The notes: generated by a model not told the origin, from the sequence alone. A DNA stretch of 64,000 bases from Thalassotalea euphylliae (GCF_003390395.1 NZ_QUOV01000001.1:992001-1056000); one strand, 5' to 3'; positions 55,584 to 64,000 are shown, counted from the stretch's first letter. Translations and numbers: made by a program.

Positions 55584-55765
55584 GATTACTAGGATTGTAC
55601 TGGGATTACTAAGTAATCCCGCTACAGCCCACGTAATTTGTGGTGATAATTAATAAAGGATTGGTAGATTATAGATTTTATAAATTTTTTATTTTAGTGA
55701 TCGTCAATGTAGAACCGCAAACGCTGAACACGCAGCAGTATTGTAATCCAATAATCTGAATCGCA

Positions 55766-55819
55766 GGGAGTGGGTGATTGCAAATCGCCCACAGCCCTGT
55801 TAACTCGCACGAGTTAACA
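55766..55819. other. Two strong hairpins after the primase gene (origin candidate)
   Basis: Hairpin 1: GTGGGTGATT / AATCGCCCAC with a GCA loop and outer AGGG/CCCT (55765-55798). Hairpin 2: a perfect inverted repeat TGTTAACTCG / CGAGTTAACA around CA (55798-55819). A partly similar tract (AATGTAGAA-CCGC and CGCAGCA) occurs at 49630-49660 and 55709-55740. GGGATTA/TAATCCC lies just upstream (55601-55619). Placement next to the replicase fits an origin or regulatory leader. Confidence 0.4.
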
Positions 55820-55838
55820 CATAAGGCGGTATCATCAG

Positions 55839-56030
55839 CTATAACAAGCTGGTAAGTAAATCACCAAATCCCATCACAGCACCGTTAATTTGATAGGTAA
55901 TATTATTACTTGGGTTATACCAACCAAGTGGTTCACCGTTTGGGTTTCTTATTTCAACACGATAGTTACTTAAATGATGGATAAACCCCTTCAAACTACC
56001 ATCTGCGTTTTTTAATGTGGTTACTGCCAT
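55839..56030 (-). CDS. Small beta-repeat protein
   Basis: 63 residues made of short strand-turn units: LKNADGSLKGFI, YRVEIRNPNGEPLGWYNP, NNITYQINGAVMGFGDLLTSLL. The repeated G-x-x-x-G-(W/F/Y) pattern resembles small 'beta-flower' proteins, seen in islands and phages. The name is not certain. The only minus-strand gene between primase and integrase. Confidence 0.55.
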   Translation of the reverse strand: MAVTTLKNADGSLKGFIHHLSNYRVEIRNPNGEPLGWYNPSNNITYQINGAVMGFGDLLTSLL

Positions 56031-56200
56031 ATCGATATTTTCTCAATTACTTTACGTAAAAATAGCATCAAACCAATTAGCAAATAGTGCAACGGATTAG
56101 TGTAAAAACTGGGTGTTAAATTCACGCGATTCGCTGTTGTCAGTAAGCGACTAACGGATGGATAGTAACGTCATATCAACGGATTTAACAGGACATTGTT

Positions 56201-57265
56201 ATGACATTAATTAAACAGAAATCAGGTATTTTTCAGGTACGTTTTATGGTTGACGGTAAGACGTATCAAAAATCATCACAAACCAAAAATAAAGCCAAAG
56301 CACTACAAATTGAACGTCAATTTCGCCAAGAAGTGTTAGATAAAAAACTACTTGGTACTAAAGATACTATCGGCTTATATGACGCATTAGATAAATTTCA
56401 ATCATCAAAGGTAGGTTTGAAATCTTACCTTGATATCAGTAATAAAATTCAAGGATTAAAAAATTACTTTGAAGATAAACCACTGAATAACGTCACTAGT
56501 GCTGATGTTGAACATTATATTTTAGTGCGTAAGCAAGAAGGTAAAGCTGCTCAAACCATTGAGCATAGCATTATCCAATTGCGTGGCTGTGTTGATTACA
56601 TCAGCAGACTGGATTATCAAGTACCGATGATTCGTTTTCCAAAGATTAAAGTATCTAATCAGCGTATACGCGCATTAAGCCGTGATGAAGAAGTGCGATT
56701 ATTAAACGAGTTACAACCTGATAATTTAAAGTATTACCGTAAATTAACGCCACACGTGGATAGAAAAGAGCTATTAAATCAACGACAAGATAACTTTGAT
56801 TTAGTGGTTTTATTACTTGATACAGGGGCTAGATACAGCGAGATAGCACAACTCACTTGGCAACAAGTTGACCTTAAATCGAAAACGATATTATTACGCC
56901 GTTCAAAAACCAATAATGAAGCAATACTTCACTTATCAAAACGTGCCTATAACGTATTAGTATCACGGAGTAATAGTAAAGCTCATGCGAAGTGGGTATT
57001 CACTGATAAAAGCGGTGATAACCACCGTAAACATTCAACTATCGCTATTCGTAACGCTATTTCCAATGCTGGTATTGAAGACTTTCGAGTACATGATTTT
57101 CGCCATACCTGTGCTAGTCGATTAGTGCAAAATGGTATGACGGTTCAAGAAACCGCGCATATTTTAGGGCATAGCAATATCGCTACTACTATGCGCTATG
57201 CACACCTTGAAAAAACGCAAGTTGCAGAGAAGATGAAAGCAGTTATTGATCGGTTTAATGATTAG
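56201..57265 (+). CDS. Tyrosine-type integrase of the full element
   Basis: 354 residues. An N-terminal arm-binding region (IFQVRFMVDGKTYQKSSQTK) and a core-binding domain (about 65-155) are followed by the catalytic domain with R in LLLDTGARYSEIAQLTW, HxxR in HDFRHTCASRLVQNG, H in LGHSNIATTMRYAHL and the nucleophile Tyr in MRYAHL. It should recombine at the tRNA-Thr 3' end. The att core lies 2.4 kb downstream with two cargo genes between. The last ~107 residues are nearly the same as the remnant at 41022-41372. Confidence 0.92.
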   Translation: MTLIKQKSGIFQVRFMVDGKTYQKSSQTKNKAKALQIERQFRQEVLDKKLLGTKDTIGLYDALDKFQSSKVGLKSYLDISNKIQGLKNYFEDKPLNNVTSADVEHYILVRKQEGKAAQTIEHSIIQLRGCVDYISRLDYQVPMIRFPKIKVSNQRIRALSRDEEVRLLNELQPDNLKYYRKLTPHVDRKELLNQRQDNFDLVVLLLDTGARYSEIAQLTWQQVDLKSKTILLRRSKTNNEAILHLSKRAYNVLVSRSNSKAHAKWVFTDKSGDNHRKHSTIAIRNAISNAGIEDFRVHDFRHTCASRLVQNGMTVQETAHILGHSNIATTMRYAHLEKTQVAEKMKAVIDRFND

Positions 57266-57307
57266 TTTGTTCTTGATATATTCTTTTTAAAACAAAAGGA
57301 TGTATCA

Positions 57308-58213
57308 ATGACTAAAATTCTTCGACATTTTACTGCTAATGATGAGCAGTTAGAGCCTTTCAATTTCAAGCGTGAACTTTCAATGGAATCTTACCTAGTA
57401 GAAAACGAAGGTGTATTGGGCTTAGATAATGATGTTTTTGCAAGTGATAGAATTGCAATTATTGAAGAGGAATTAACGTTAAAACAAGGACGTGCTAGTA
57501 AAGATACTGATGGCCGAATCGACATATTAGCCACTTATTCCGATGAATATATTGCTGTAATTGAACTAAAGCTAGGACAATTAGAAGATATTCACTTGGT
57601 TCAATTAGAAGATTACCTTAAGCAAAAACATCAAATCATTGAAGAATATCCTGACATTATAAGTCAGGAGGCATCGACAACTCCAAGCTGGATTGGTGTT
57701 TTAGTTGGTTCTTCGATATCTCCAGAGCTTGCTGCAAAAATTACTAATGGATATCTTACTTCCGATGGGATTCCAATTGCTGCATTAACGCTTCAGCGCT
57801 TTAGAAGTTCTAGAGGTAACGTTTATGTTACGACTGATACTTACTTTAAAAATAACTCTAATTCTAAAGATACAACAAAGTATCTTTTTGATGGTGAAGA
57901 GTACGGAAAAGGTCGATTAGTTTTAGCTGTGATTCAGCGTCACATAGAGCTAAATTCAGAGATATCTTATGCAGAGCTAGCTAAACAGTTTCCAAAGCGC
58001 TGCCAAGGCTCCAAAGGTGTTTTTACATCAGCAACTGAAGCTAATGAAATATACACTAGTACAGGTAGAAAAAGACATTTCATTGCACCTGAAGAGCTTA
58101 TTGAATTATCCGATTCTACAATAGCTGTTTGTACTCAGTGGGGTGTAAAAAATATTGATAAGTTTATTTCAAGGGCAGTAGAGCTTGGTCATAAAATAAT
58201 GGTTGCTAATTAA
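57308..58213 (+). CDS. PD-(D/E)XK nuclease-like protein, right cargo gene 1
   Basis: 301 residues. The N-terminal half has a PD-(D/E)XK core: Glu in FKRELSMESYLVENEG, then GRIDILATYSDEYIAVIELK with D...ExK, then a helix (IHLVQLEDYLKQKHQIIEEY). This is like NucS/RecB-type nucleases and DNA-end enzymes. The C-terminal ~110 residues (LVLAVIQRHIELNSEISYAE, QFPKRCQGSKGVF) look like a separate winged-helix-like reader domain; this part is inference. AAAGGA precedes the ATG. It is followed at once by gene 2 (stop at 58213, start 58224). Placement between integrase and att is a known cargo hotspot, so a defence role is plausible. Confidence 0.7.
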   Translation: MTKILRHFTANDEQLEPFNFKRELSMESYLVENEGVLGLDNDVFASDRIAIIEEELTLKQGRASKDTDGRIDILATYSDEYIAVIELKLGQLEDIHLVQLEDYLKQKHQIIEEYPDIISQEASTTPSWIGVLVGSSISPELAAKITNGYLTSDGIPIAALTLQRFRSSRGNVYVTTDTYFKNNSNSKDTTKYLFDGEEYGKGRLVLAVIQRHIELNSEISYAELAKQFPKRCQGSKGVFTSATEANEIYTSTGRKRHFIAPEELIELSDSTIAVCTQWGVKNIDKFISRAVELGHKIMVAN

Positions 58214-58223
58214 AGGGAAAACA

Positions 58224-59132
58224 ATGAGCTTTTATATCATTGGTAGTAAGTATGGTAATGCAAAGCATGGTTATACAGATATTTACCCAGAGTTAATTAA
58301 AAAAGGTGTCGTAGCGGTAGGGTTTAACTTTAATGACGACTTAACAAATTATGTTGGCGCTTCTGAAAATGAAATATCTAATCACTTAAAAAGTAAATCT
58401 GCTTCATCGGATTCAATCTCTACATTAAAAAAATTTTTAAATTTAAAGGTAGGAGATGTAATCGCAGTTAAGCGTCATAGCTCCCCAAGAGGAAAGCAAG
58501 CTAGGCTTGTAATCGGTGCATTTGCTATCGTTTCGGGTATTAACTCTGTAGATTATAAACATTGCGATACGCTAGGTCATACTATATCCGTCGATTTTAT
58601 CGATACTGATTTAAACATTGAGCTTCCGCTAGGTTACGGATTAACAGTTCATAAACTTAGTAATCAAAAACATATAGACATGATTTTTTCGCCAATTGTT
58701 GTTGAAAAACAGGATGATGGTGAAGTAACAACAAAGATTAAAAATACCGCTGAGTCGTTAGTATTACGCACCGCATCTTATATTCAGAGAAAGTTACACA
58801 ATCGCATTCAAAATAATTTGGTGAAACAACTTGAATTAATCTATGAGCCTTCATCTATAAAGGTGGAAAAGAACTATGTTGATGTAATGGTTGAAACAAA
58901 AGATGAAATTATTCTGTATGAAGTGAAGTCATCAAGAACGCCAGATAATTGTATAAGAGAAGCTTTAGGTCAAATCCTTAAATATGGCTATCAATTGAAA
59001 AAAAATAGCTCTAAGCCTATAACGTATGTCATTGTTGGGCCAAGTGAAGTTAACAGTTCAGCGGATAGTTACTTCGGTTATATTCAAACTATTCTAAATG
59101 AAAAAGTTGAATACCTTTGTGTGCAACCTTGA
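58224..59132 (+). CDS. EVE/PUA-like and PD-(D/E)XK-like fusion, right cargo gene 2
   Basis: 302 residues from the ATG at 58224 with AAAGGGAAAA upstream; an in-frame TTG at 58203 overlaps gene 1 and is rejected. The N-terminal ~170 residues look like an EVE/PUA-type reader (MSFYIIGSKYGNAKHGYTD, then KKFLNLKVGDVIAVKRHSSP and RLVIGAFAIV). The C-terminal ~110 residues have a nuclease core VDVMVETKDEIILYEVKSSR (D...ExK), followed by the typical helix REALGQILKYGYQL. A reader fused to a nuclease is the layout of modification-dependent restriction enzymes. It probably works with gene 1. Confidence 0.65.
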   Translation: MSFYIIGSKYGNAKHGYTDIYPELIKKGVVAVGFNFNDDLTNYVGASENEISNHLKSKSASSDSISTLKKFLNLKVGDVIAVKRHSSPRGKQARLVIGAFAIVSGINSVDYKHCDTLGHTISVDFIDTDLNIELPLGYGLTVHKLSNQKHIDMIFSPIVVEKQDDGEVTTKIKNTAESLVLRTASYIQRKLHNRIQNNLVKQLELIYEPSSIKVEKNYVDVMVETKDEIILYEVKSSRTPDNCIREALGQILKYGYQLKKNSSKPITYVIVGPSEVNSSADSYFGYIQTILNEKVEYLCVQP

Positions 59133-59613
59133 CCTTTTAGCACATAAAGCAGATAGATATTTGATAACCTAAGTATTAGAAATAAACTTAGTGATTAATA
59201 ATACCAACAGTAGTTTGTAATAAATTCATCTGCTTTTTAGACCACATCAAAATTACCATACTTACCAACTGTTTTCACTGGTGCCAATACCCAGTTCGGA
59301 AATTTACACCAGCAGATAATTTACCCTATTCGTCAAAACGCCACTGAAAATGCGGGGTAGGTAATACCCCATTAAATCAGAGCAACGGATCACATCCTTT
59401 TTGCCATGCGAAAATTCGCGAGTAAATGATATTAATACCCTAATAACCAATTCGCCCTAATTGGGTTTATTCAATTTCGGTTGGATATTGTGCCTATGGG
59501 TAATGTCATTGGTTTATCAAAACTAACGTATAGCTCACTATAAATCCGGGGTAGGGGAGTTATTAGTGTTACTGGATTTGGTGTAAGAAATTAACCAATC
59601 AACAGAATCAAAA

Positions 59614-59637
59614 AAGCCCCAGCGAATGCTGAGGCTT
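59614..59637 (-). terminator. tRNA terminator copied in att region B
   Basis: Stem AAGCCCCAGC / GCTGAGGCTT (one mismatch) with a GAAT loop, followed by TTTTTTG on the minus strand. It lies 8 bp from the tRNA 3' end, as in copy A. Confidence 0.7.
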
Positions 59638-59645
59638 ATGATGAA

Positions 59646-59690
59646 TGGTGCCGACTGCCGGAGTCGAACTGGCGACCTACTGATTACAAG
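59646..59690 (-). repeat. tRNA-Thr(UGU) 3' half, att core B
   Basis: Identical over 45 bp to 43539-43583: anticodon loop CTTGTAA, T-arm and AGTCGGCACCA. The sequence right of 59690 is not a tRNA 5' half, so this copy is again a junction between two elements. The complete tRNA-Thr gene is expected right of the window on the minus strand. Confidence 0.92.
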
Positions 59691-60060
59691 TCTTACCTAT
59701 AATGACCACTTAACTATTTGTTTCTAAAAAAATAGTTGTTATGTACACATCCTACAAAAAATCCGTTTTTGATAAAAAACGGAGACATTTCATTAATGTT
59801 TGAATTTCTAAAGGGCTAGAAACGAGAAAACCGAGCAAAGCTCGGTCTCGTGGAAAGCCTACCTAAATATTTAAGAGACTTCTAAATCTGTCTTTGGCGA
59901 GTTCAGATTATTCAATCAGCTTCATTCTTGCTGAGGGGCTCCCCTTTGTCAAGCAAAAGTCGATAAGTCTCAAATTCATAAGTTGGCTTTCCATTTAGCT
60001 CTGACTTTTATTTTTTTATATGTCCAATAAGCGTATTGAAATATGCGTGCTAGCCCTTAA
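59691..60060. other. Left end of the third element, no gene seen
   Basis: 370 bp of AT-rich sequence with no supported ORF. One nested hairpin, ACCGAGC / GCTCGGT with outer ACGAGA / TCTCGT, lies at 59822-59851. It has no T-run. Confidence 0.5.
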
Positions 60061-60075
60061 TCAACAGGGAGCGAT

Positions 60076-60383
60076 CGTTTGTATGCTTTGGCCACAGTTC
60101 TGAAAATAGAAGTTAGATTGCTGGAGAACTGGGAAGCAACATAACCAATACCGGCAAACGCAAAACCGTACTAGAGAAGTGCTTAGCGCAACAGACCAAG
60201 AATGAGAACGCGAAGATAAAATCTCTCTAGTGGCTCGCAGCGTGGTTATATCCTTGTGTGAGGATTGCGAGCTAGTTAAAGCCACCCACATGGACTTTAA
60301 CCCTTGTAGCGACTGTACCGTAACGACGGCTAGTTGGCTGAAGGTAATACGGCAACCTTTACGATATTTCGTAAGGGAAGCCG
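60076..60383 (+). ncRNA. Large structured RNA of unknown class
   Basis: About 310 nt rich in nested pairing and without a credible ORF. Helices: CGTTTG/CAAACG (60076-81/60155-60); CAGTTCT/AGAACTG (60095-101/60125-31), interleaved with TTGCT/AGCAA (60118-22/60135-39), a pseudoknot; ACTAGAGA/TCTCTAGT (60170-77/60224-31). Then stacked GTGGC/GCCAC, TCGCA/TGCGA and ATCCT/AGGAT (60230-60285); CCGT-AACG-ACGG (60318-29); CGGC/GCCG enclosing CCTTTACGA/TCGTAAGG (60350-83). The strand is inferred from helix order and hairpin loops. It is more GC-rich than its surroundings. Known large RNAs (for example HEARO/omega RNA) are possible; I cannot assign it, and no IscB-like gene is adjacent. Confidence 0.62.
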
Positions 60384-60585
60384 CCGCTTTGCCTTTTCAC
60401 TTCCTTTCCCTTCACTCAAGCTAGCACAAAGCAAGGCTTAATATTCAAAGAGTTGTTTGTTTTGAATGATTAATTTTTAGATCTATATAAAAGATTATGA
60501 TTTGTTGATTGTGAAATATGGAGAATTAATGTTTAAAACTTGTGGTCAAATCTTTGATTTGTCCATCATGTTTTGAATGTGAGCA

Positions 60586-60885
60586 GTGACCTATTTAGTA
60601 TTTATAGCGCCTAAATCTATAGCTACATTTATATTGTTTATATCTTCAGTAATAGTATTGTTGTTTTTGATAATTTTAATAGCTTCGACAAATCATAACT
60701 TTAACGCAACTATTAAGTTATACAATGAAGTGAAGCAAGGTGAAGATGAAATATCATCGGAAAGTTTATTTCAACAACATACATCAAATTTTTTGCCAAA
60801 AGCACTTAACAAACGACCAACCACAACGATATTTTTTGCATTATTGATTATTGTAATCTTTTATATATGGCGTTTATTCATTTAA
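60586..60885 (+). CDS. Small membrane protein of the third element
   Basis: 99 residues from a GTG start (no ATG is available). Two membrane helices: about 10-33 (ATFILFISSVIVLLFLIILI) and 78-97 (TIFFALLIIVIFYIWRLFI), with a polar loop between them. Weak ribosome site. Not recognised. It lies 38 bp upstream of the secreted-protein gene, same strand, so the two may form a unit. Confidence 0.5.
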   Translation: MTYLVFIAPKSIATFILFISSVIVLLFLIILIASTNHNFNATIKLYNEVKQGEDEISSESLFQQHTSNFLPKALNKRPTTTIFFALLIIVIFYIWRLFI

Positions 60886-60923
60886 ACTTGCTAATACGTT
60901 TCTAGATTTAGAGGGATATAAAC

Positions 60924-61376
60924 ATGAAAAAGTTAATAATATTGGGAGTTTTGATAAGTACCTCAGCTGTTGCTGATTCAATACCTTCAATTGATGAATT
61001 TGCTAAAAGCAAAGAGCTTCGCAACGAATATAAAAGTAAGTGTAGGGGATATTCTATCTTTGAAAAGGATAAGTTCCCTAAGGTGTGTTTTAATTGGTCT
61101 AAAGGTTCCGAAAAAGCAATTGTTAATGCGCCACCGCCAGATTTTTCAAGCATCAAGATTGAAAAGAAAAAAAGCCCTAATTTAACTACTGTTACAGATG
61201 ATGTTGTTAGTTATTTGCAAGCTAAGTGCAAAATGAATAAAACCGAAGCTAAAGAAGCTGCCAAAAAGAGCTTTAGGACAACAACACTTGTTTCAACTTT
61301 TGATCGCTTTGGCGAGCAAAAGTATCAGGAAAAGCTTGCACAAGTAAAATGCTCTCATTTTAAGCCATTGTTTTAA
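60924..61376 (+). CDS. Secreted protein of unknown function
   Basis: 150 residues with a signal peptide (MKKLIILGVLISTSAVADS). The mature part is basic with four cysteines (SKCRG, KVCFN, AKCKM, VKCSH), which could form two disulfides in the periplasm. GAGGGATAT precedes the ATG. Not recognised. It may be part of a conjugation or entry-exclusion module given the VirB6-like gene to the right, but this is only positional. Confidence 0.6.
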   Translation: MKKLIILGVLISTSAVADSIPSIDEFAKSKELRNEYKSKCRGYSIFEKDKFPKVCFNWSKGSEKAIVNAPPPDFSSIKIEKKKSPNLTTVTDDVVSYLQAKCKMNKTEAKEAAKKSFRTTTLVSTFDRFGEQKYQEKLAQVKCSHFKPLF

Positions 61377-61466
61377 AATAGTGATTCTCAAAACAGTCTA
61401 CTTATTAACAACGTTAATATTTCTGCATTGTTAAATTGATACTGAATTAGTTATTAAGGGTTGCTT

Positions 61467-61556
61467 ATGACATTTGAAGGTTTTATAACCGGCCTAATCA
61501 TTGCTGGAGCATTTTTTCTTTTGACGTTTTTTTTATCTAGAAATATTGATAAGTAA
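61467..61556 (+). CDS. 29-residue single-pass membrane peptide
   Basis: ATG at 61467, preceded by AAGGG with good spacing, reads MTFEGFITGLIIAGAFFLLT followed by FFLSRNIDK. One hydrophobic helix with a basic end. It resembles small toxin-like or accessory membrane peptides of plasmids. It rests only on the ribosome site and the helix. Confidence 0.4.
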   Translation: MTFEGFITGLIIAGAFFLLTFFLSRNIDK

Positions 61557-61565
61557 TTCCTAAGA

Positions 61566-61710
61566 GTTTACACGTGTAAACACGTAAATTTATTTCGTAA
61601 CGTACGTTACAATAGCGTGAATTCATTTTGCATTAGTCATTTCTACTTTTGTAAATCCCTATATTTAGACAATAGTCTTTTATCAAATTAGCGTTTACAC
61701 GTGTAAACGC
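61566..61710. promoter_or_regulatory. Cluster of perfect palindromes (operator/centromere-like)
   Basis: GTTTACACGTGTAAAC at 61566-61581, GTAACGTACGTTAC at 61597-61610, and a 20-bp perfect palindrome GCGTTTACACGTGTAAACGC at 61691-61710. The first and third share the core TTTACACGTGTAAA. Such sites are bound by dimeric regulators or partition proteins; the core is close to, but not the same as, the Vibrio chromosome-II parS type (TTTACA-N-TGTAAA). They lie upstream of the broken ribbon-helix-helix-like gene. Confidence 0.6.
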
Positions 61711-61813
61711 CTCTTTTTCCATTTTAATGTTATTCTTTTTTTTGCAATTAAGAAGGCTAGCTATTGGCAGGTTTATACAGTCTCAGTTCTCATGCTATTT
61801 ATAGGAATAAGTG

Positions 61814-61896
61814 CGGGGGTTGATTGATTGCAGGATACGCATTGTGTGTTACAATGCCCGCATATTCTATTCGCCTGTATTTAAAATCAACCCCCG
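61814..61896. promoter_or_regulatory. Perfect 12-bp inverted repeat flanking a promoter-sized segment
   Basis: CGGGGGTTGATT at 61814-61825 and its exact complement AATCAACCCCCG at 61885-61896, 59 bp apart, ending 20 bp before the ATG of the ribbon-helix-helix-like gene. It could be an operator pair, a DNA loop anchor, or part of a transfer origin. The segment between is promoter-like (TTGTGTGTTACAAT). Confidence 0.5.
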
Positions 61897-61916
61897 TATA
61901 TTAATGGAAGTGATAA

Positions 61917-61999
61917 ATGGAGAAGGCTGCTAAAAAGAAAAAATCAAGAATAGATGTCTACTTAAGTGAAGATGTTCAATCAGCTTTTAAAAGTTATTT
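61917..61999 (+). pseudogene. 5' fragment of a ribbon-helix-helix-like gene, cut by the IS
   Basis: Only 28 codons remain (MEKAAKKKKSRIDVYLSED, then VQSAFKSYF). The basic head and the strand-plus-helix start RIDVYLSEDV are typical of ribbon-helix-helix proteins of plasmids (partition, relaxosome or copy-control regulators). GGAAG precedes the ATG. The IS left end begins right after. The rest of the gene is not found on the other side of the IS, so the region was rearranged. Confidence 0.6.
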
Positions 62000-62007
62000 T
62001 GTAGTGG

Positions 62008-63197
<1,190 letters not shown>

Positions 63198-63229
63198 TCA
63201 ATTTTATGAGGTGATGATACCACCTCTAA

Positions 63230-64000
63230 CTAGGTGGCCAAATTTGTTATACCACTACAAGCTGACAAGGACATACCACCTGCGATAGATGCTGCCATTT
63301 CCTTAATGTTCTTTGCACCAATAACCATGATAAGAATTACTACCCATATAGGAGCTAACTCTGCCATACGATAATTTTTTGCTGTCTCCTCTAGTGTATC
63401 AAGACGGCTATCTAGCAAATTTCCGAATATGGCTAAGTAAGCAACAATCAGTAGGAATACCATTTGAAAGCTTATTAGCTGAACAAACCAACGCTCAAAC
63501 CAACCTTTAGTCTTGTCGGATAAAAGACTAAGAAACATAAGAGGGCCGAAAGATAATAGGACGCCTGTTGTGATTTTCGCTATTAGATAGATGGCAAAAA
63601 TAGTTACTCCGTATGTTAACGCTAGAGCGGTGTTAACACCTGACAACAATACCCCTACAACCATATTGTTAGCTTCATTGATTTTAGCGTTCAGTAGCAT
63701 TACTTTGGTTGCTTGACTATCAAGTAACTGAGGAATGGATTCAAAGCTTGGGATAATAGTTTGAATCAAGGTCATAGGTGTTTCAGTAAAAACACCATGT
63801 ACCCAGTAGGTGTAACCAAACGCATTTAATCCTAGAGAGAATATGACGAATAAGGTGAAAATATGTCGCATGAATTCTTTCATTGATATATCAACTACAC
63901 CGCGCCACATTGCTAAACCTAGCATGACAACCCACAAGACAAATACAGGCTGAAAAAATTCATACCCTTGAGAAAATATGTTAGCAAGAGAGTTAGTAAC
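63230..64000 (-). pseudogene. VirB6/TrbL-like conjugation membrane protein, cut at both ends
   Basis: An open frame of 256 residues runs from the right window edge to a stop inside the IS (63230). It has five or more membrane helices (PVFVLWVVMLGLAMWRG; HIFTLFVIFSLGLNAF; ALTYGVTIFAIYLIAKITTG; LLSFGPLMFLSLL; FQMVFLLIVAYLAIFG; APIWVVILIMVIGA). It shows the TrbL/VirB6 pattern of loop ...LLSFGPLMFLSLLSDKTKGW FERW. VirB6 is an inner-membrane part of type IV secretion. The real C-terminus is replaced by IS sequence (last ~10 codons), so the protein is truncated and probably non-functional. The N-terminus is outside the window. Confidence 0.75.

Larger units (their letters stand above)
59280..59690. 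repeat. att-region direct repeat, copy B
   Basis: About 410 bp, the partner of 43169-43583. It shows the same order of blocks: GTGCCAATACCCAGTTCGGA, GGGGTAGGTAATACC, ATCCTTTTTGCC, AATTCGCCCTAAT, GGTTGGATATTG, a terminator hairpin, and the 45-bp tRNA 3' end. Divergence in the arms but identity in the core indicates two related but different elements rather than a recent copy. It marks the right end of the full element. Confidence 0.8.

Noticed and set aside
60076..60383. Calling the RNA a group I or group II intron, or naming it HEARO/omega RNA
   Set aside because: No intron core or domain V motif was seen, and no IscB, TnpB or reverse-transcriptase gene is adjacent. The class is left open.
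60061..60424. Open frames of 76 (minus) and 64 (plus) codons across the structured RNA
   Set aside because: No ribosome sites, odd composition, and the base-pairing pattern explains the sequence better than coding does.
61566..61710. Chromosomal parS or dif site
   Set aside because: The palindromes lack the chromosomal parS core TGTTTCACGTGAAACA and the dif arm pattern; they differ by spacing from the Vibrio chromosome-II parS type too.

Overview
The window looks like a chromosome segment of an AT-rich marine gammaproteobacterium in the Alteromonadales, most like Colwellia or Thalassotalea. That placement is an inference from gene content: a YeeN-type YebC paralogue, many LysR regulators, a TonB-receptor/PepSY iron locus, and two copies of a roughly 270-bp palindrome-ended repeat with TATACCAATT-type ends. 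No rRNA gene or other taxonomic marker is present.

Positions 1-11500 are ordinary accessory chromosome: a LacI regulator cut by the window edge, a membrane 7TM-EAL phosphodiesterase, a divergent AraC/hydrolase pair, small secreted and membrane proteins, YeeN, a TPR-like secreted protein and a LysR regulator. Positions 11654-21994 hold the most unusual chromosomal locus. A tight four-gene minus-strand operon encodes a coiled-coil protein, a membrane-anchored OmpA-like protein with a predicted longin/roadblock-like N-terminal half, a Rab/Ras-like small GTPase, and a PAS-GGDEF-EAL protein. Facing it across a 619-bp gap is a 1549-residue soluble protein of unknown function. Together they suggest a small-GTPase switch coupled to the cell wall and to cyclic-di-GMP.

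Positions 22170-41011 are again ordinary: a MATE exporter, a quinone oxidoreductase with a divergent LysR, an XRE-membrane protein, a 2OG-Fe(II) oxygenase, a PagL-like lipid A deacylase, an enoyl-CoA hydratase, an iron-uptake operon (TonB receptor, DUF3649, PepSY, DUF3325), an ABC-F ATPase, and a LysR/LysE pair.

From 41022 to the right edge the DNA is mobile: a tandem array of islands built on the 3' half of a tRNA-Thr(UGU) gene. (1) A remnant element at 41022-43583 keeps an integrase 3' fragment, a two-gene membrane protein/HAD cassette and an att region. (2) A full P4-satellite-like element lies at about 43584-59690. Its left end carries two C5 methyltransferases with an Mrr-like endonuclease. 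Its core has small genes, three tandem paralogues and a primase-helicase. Its right end has the integrase and two PD-(D/E)XK-type nuclease genes next to att. (3) The left end of a third element runs from 59691. It contains a large structured RNA with no obvious protein partner, small membrane and secreted proteins, a palindrome cluster, a ribbon-helix-helix-like gene broken by an IS3-family element, and a VirB6/TrbL-like gene cut by the same IS and by the window edge. The intact tRNA-Thr should lie to the right of the window.

All assignments were made by reading the sequence; no database search was run. Family names are from recognised motifs, and uncertain ones are marked.
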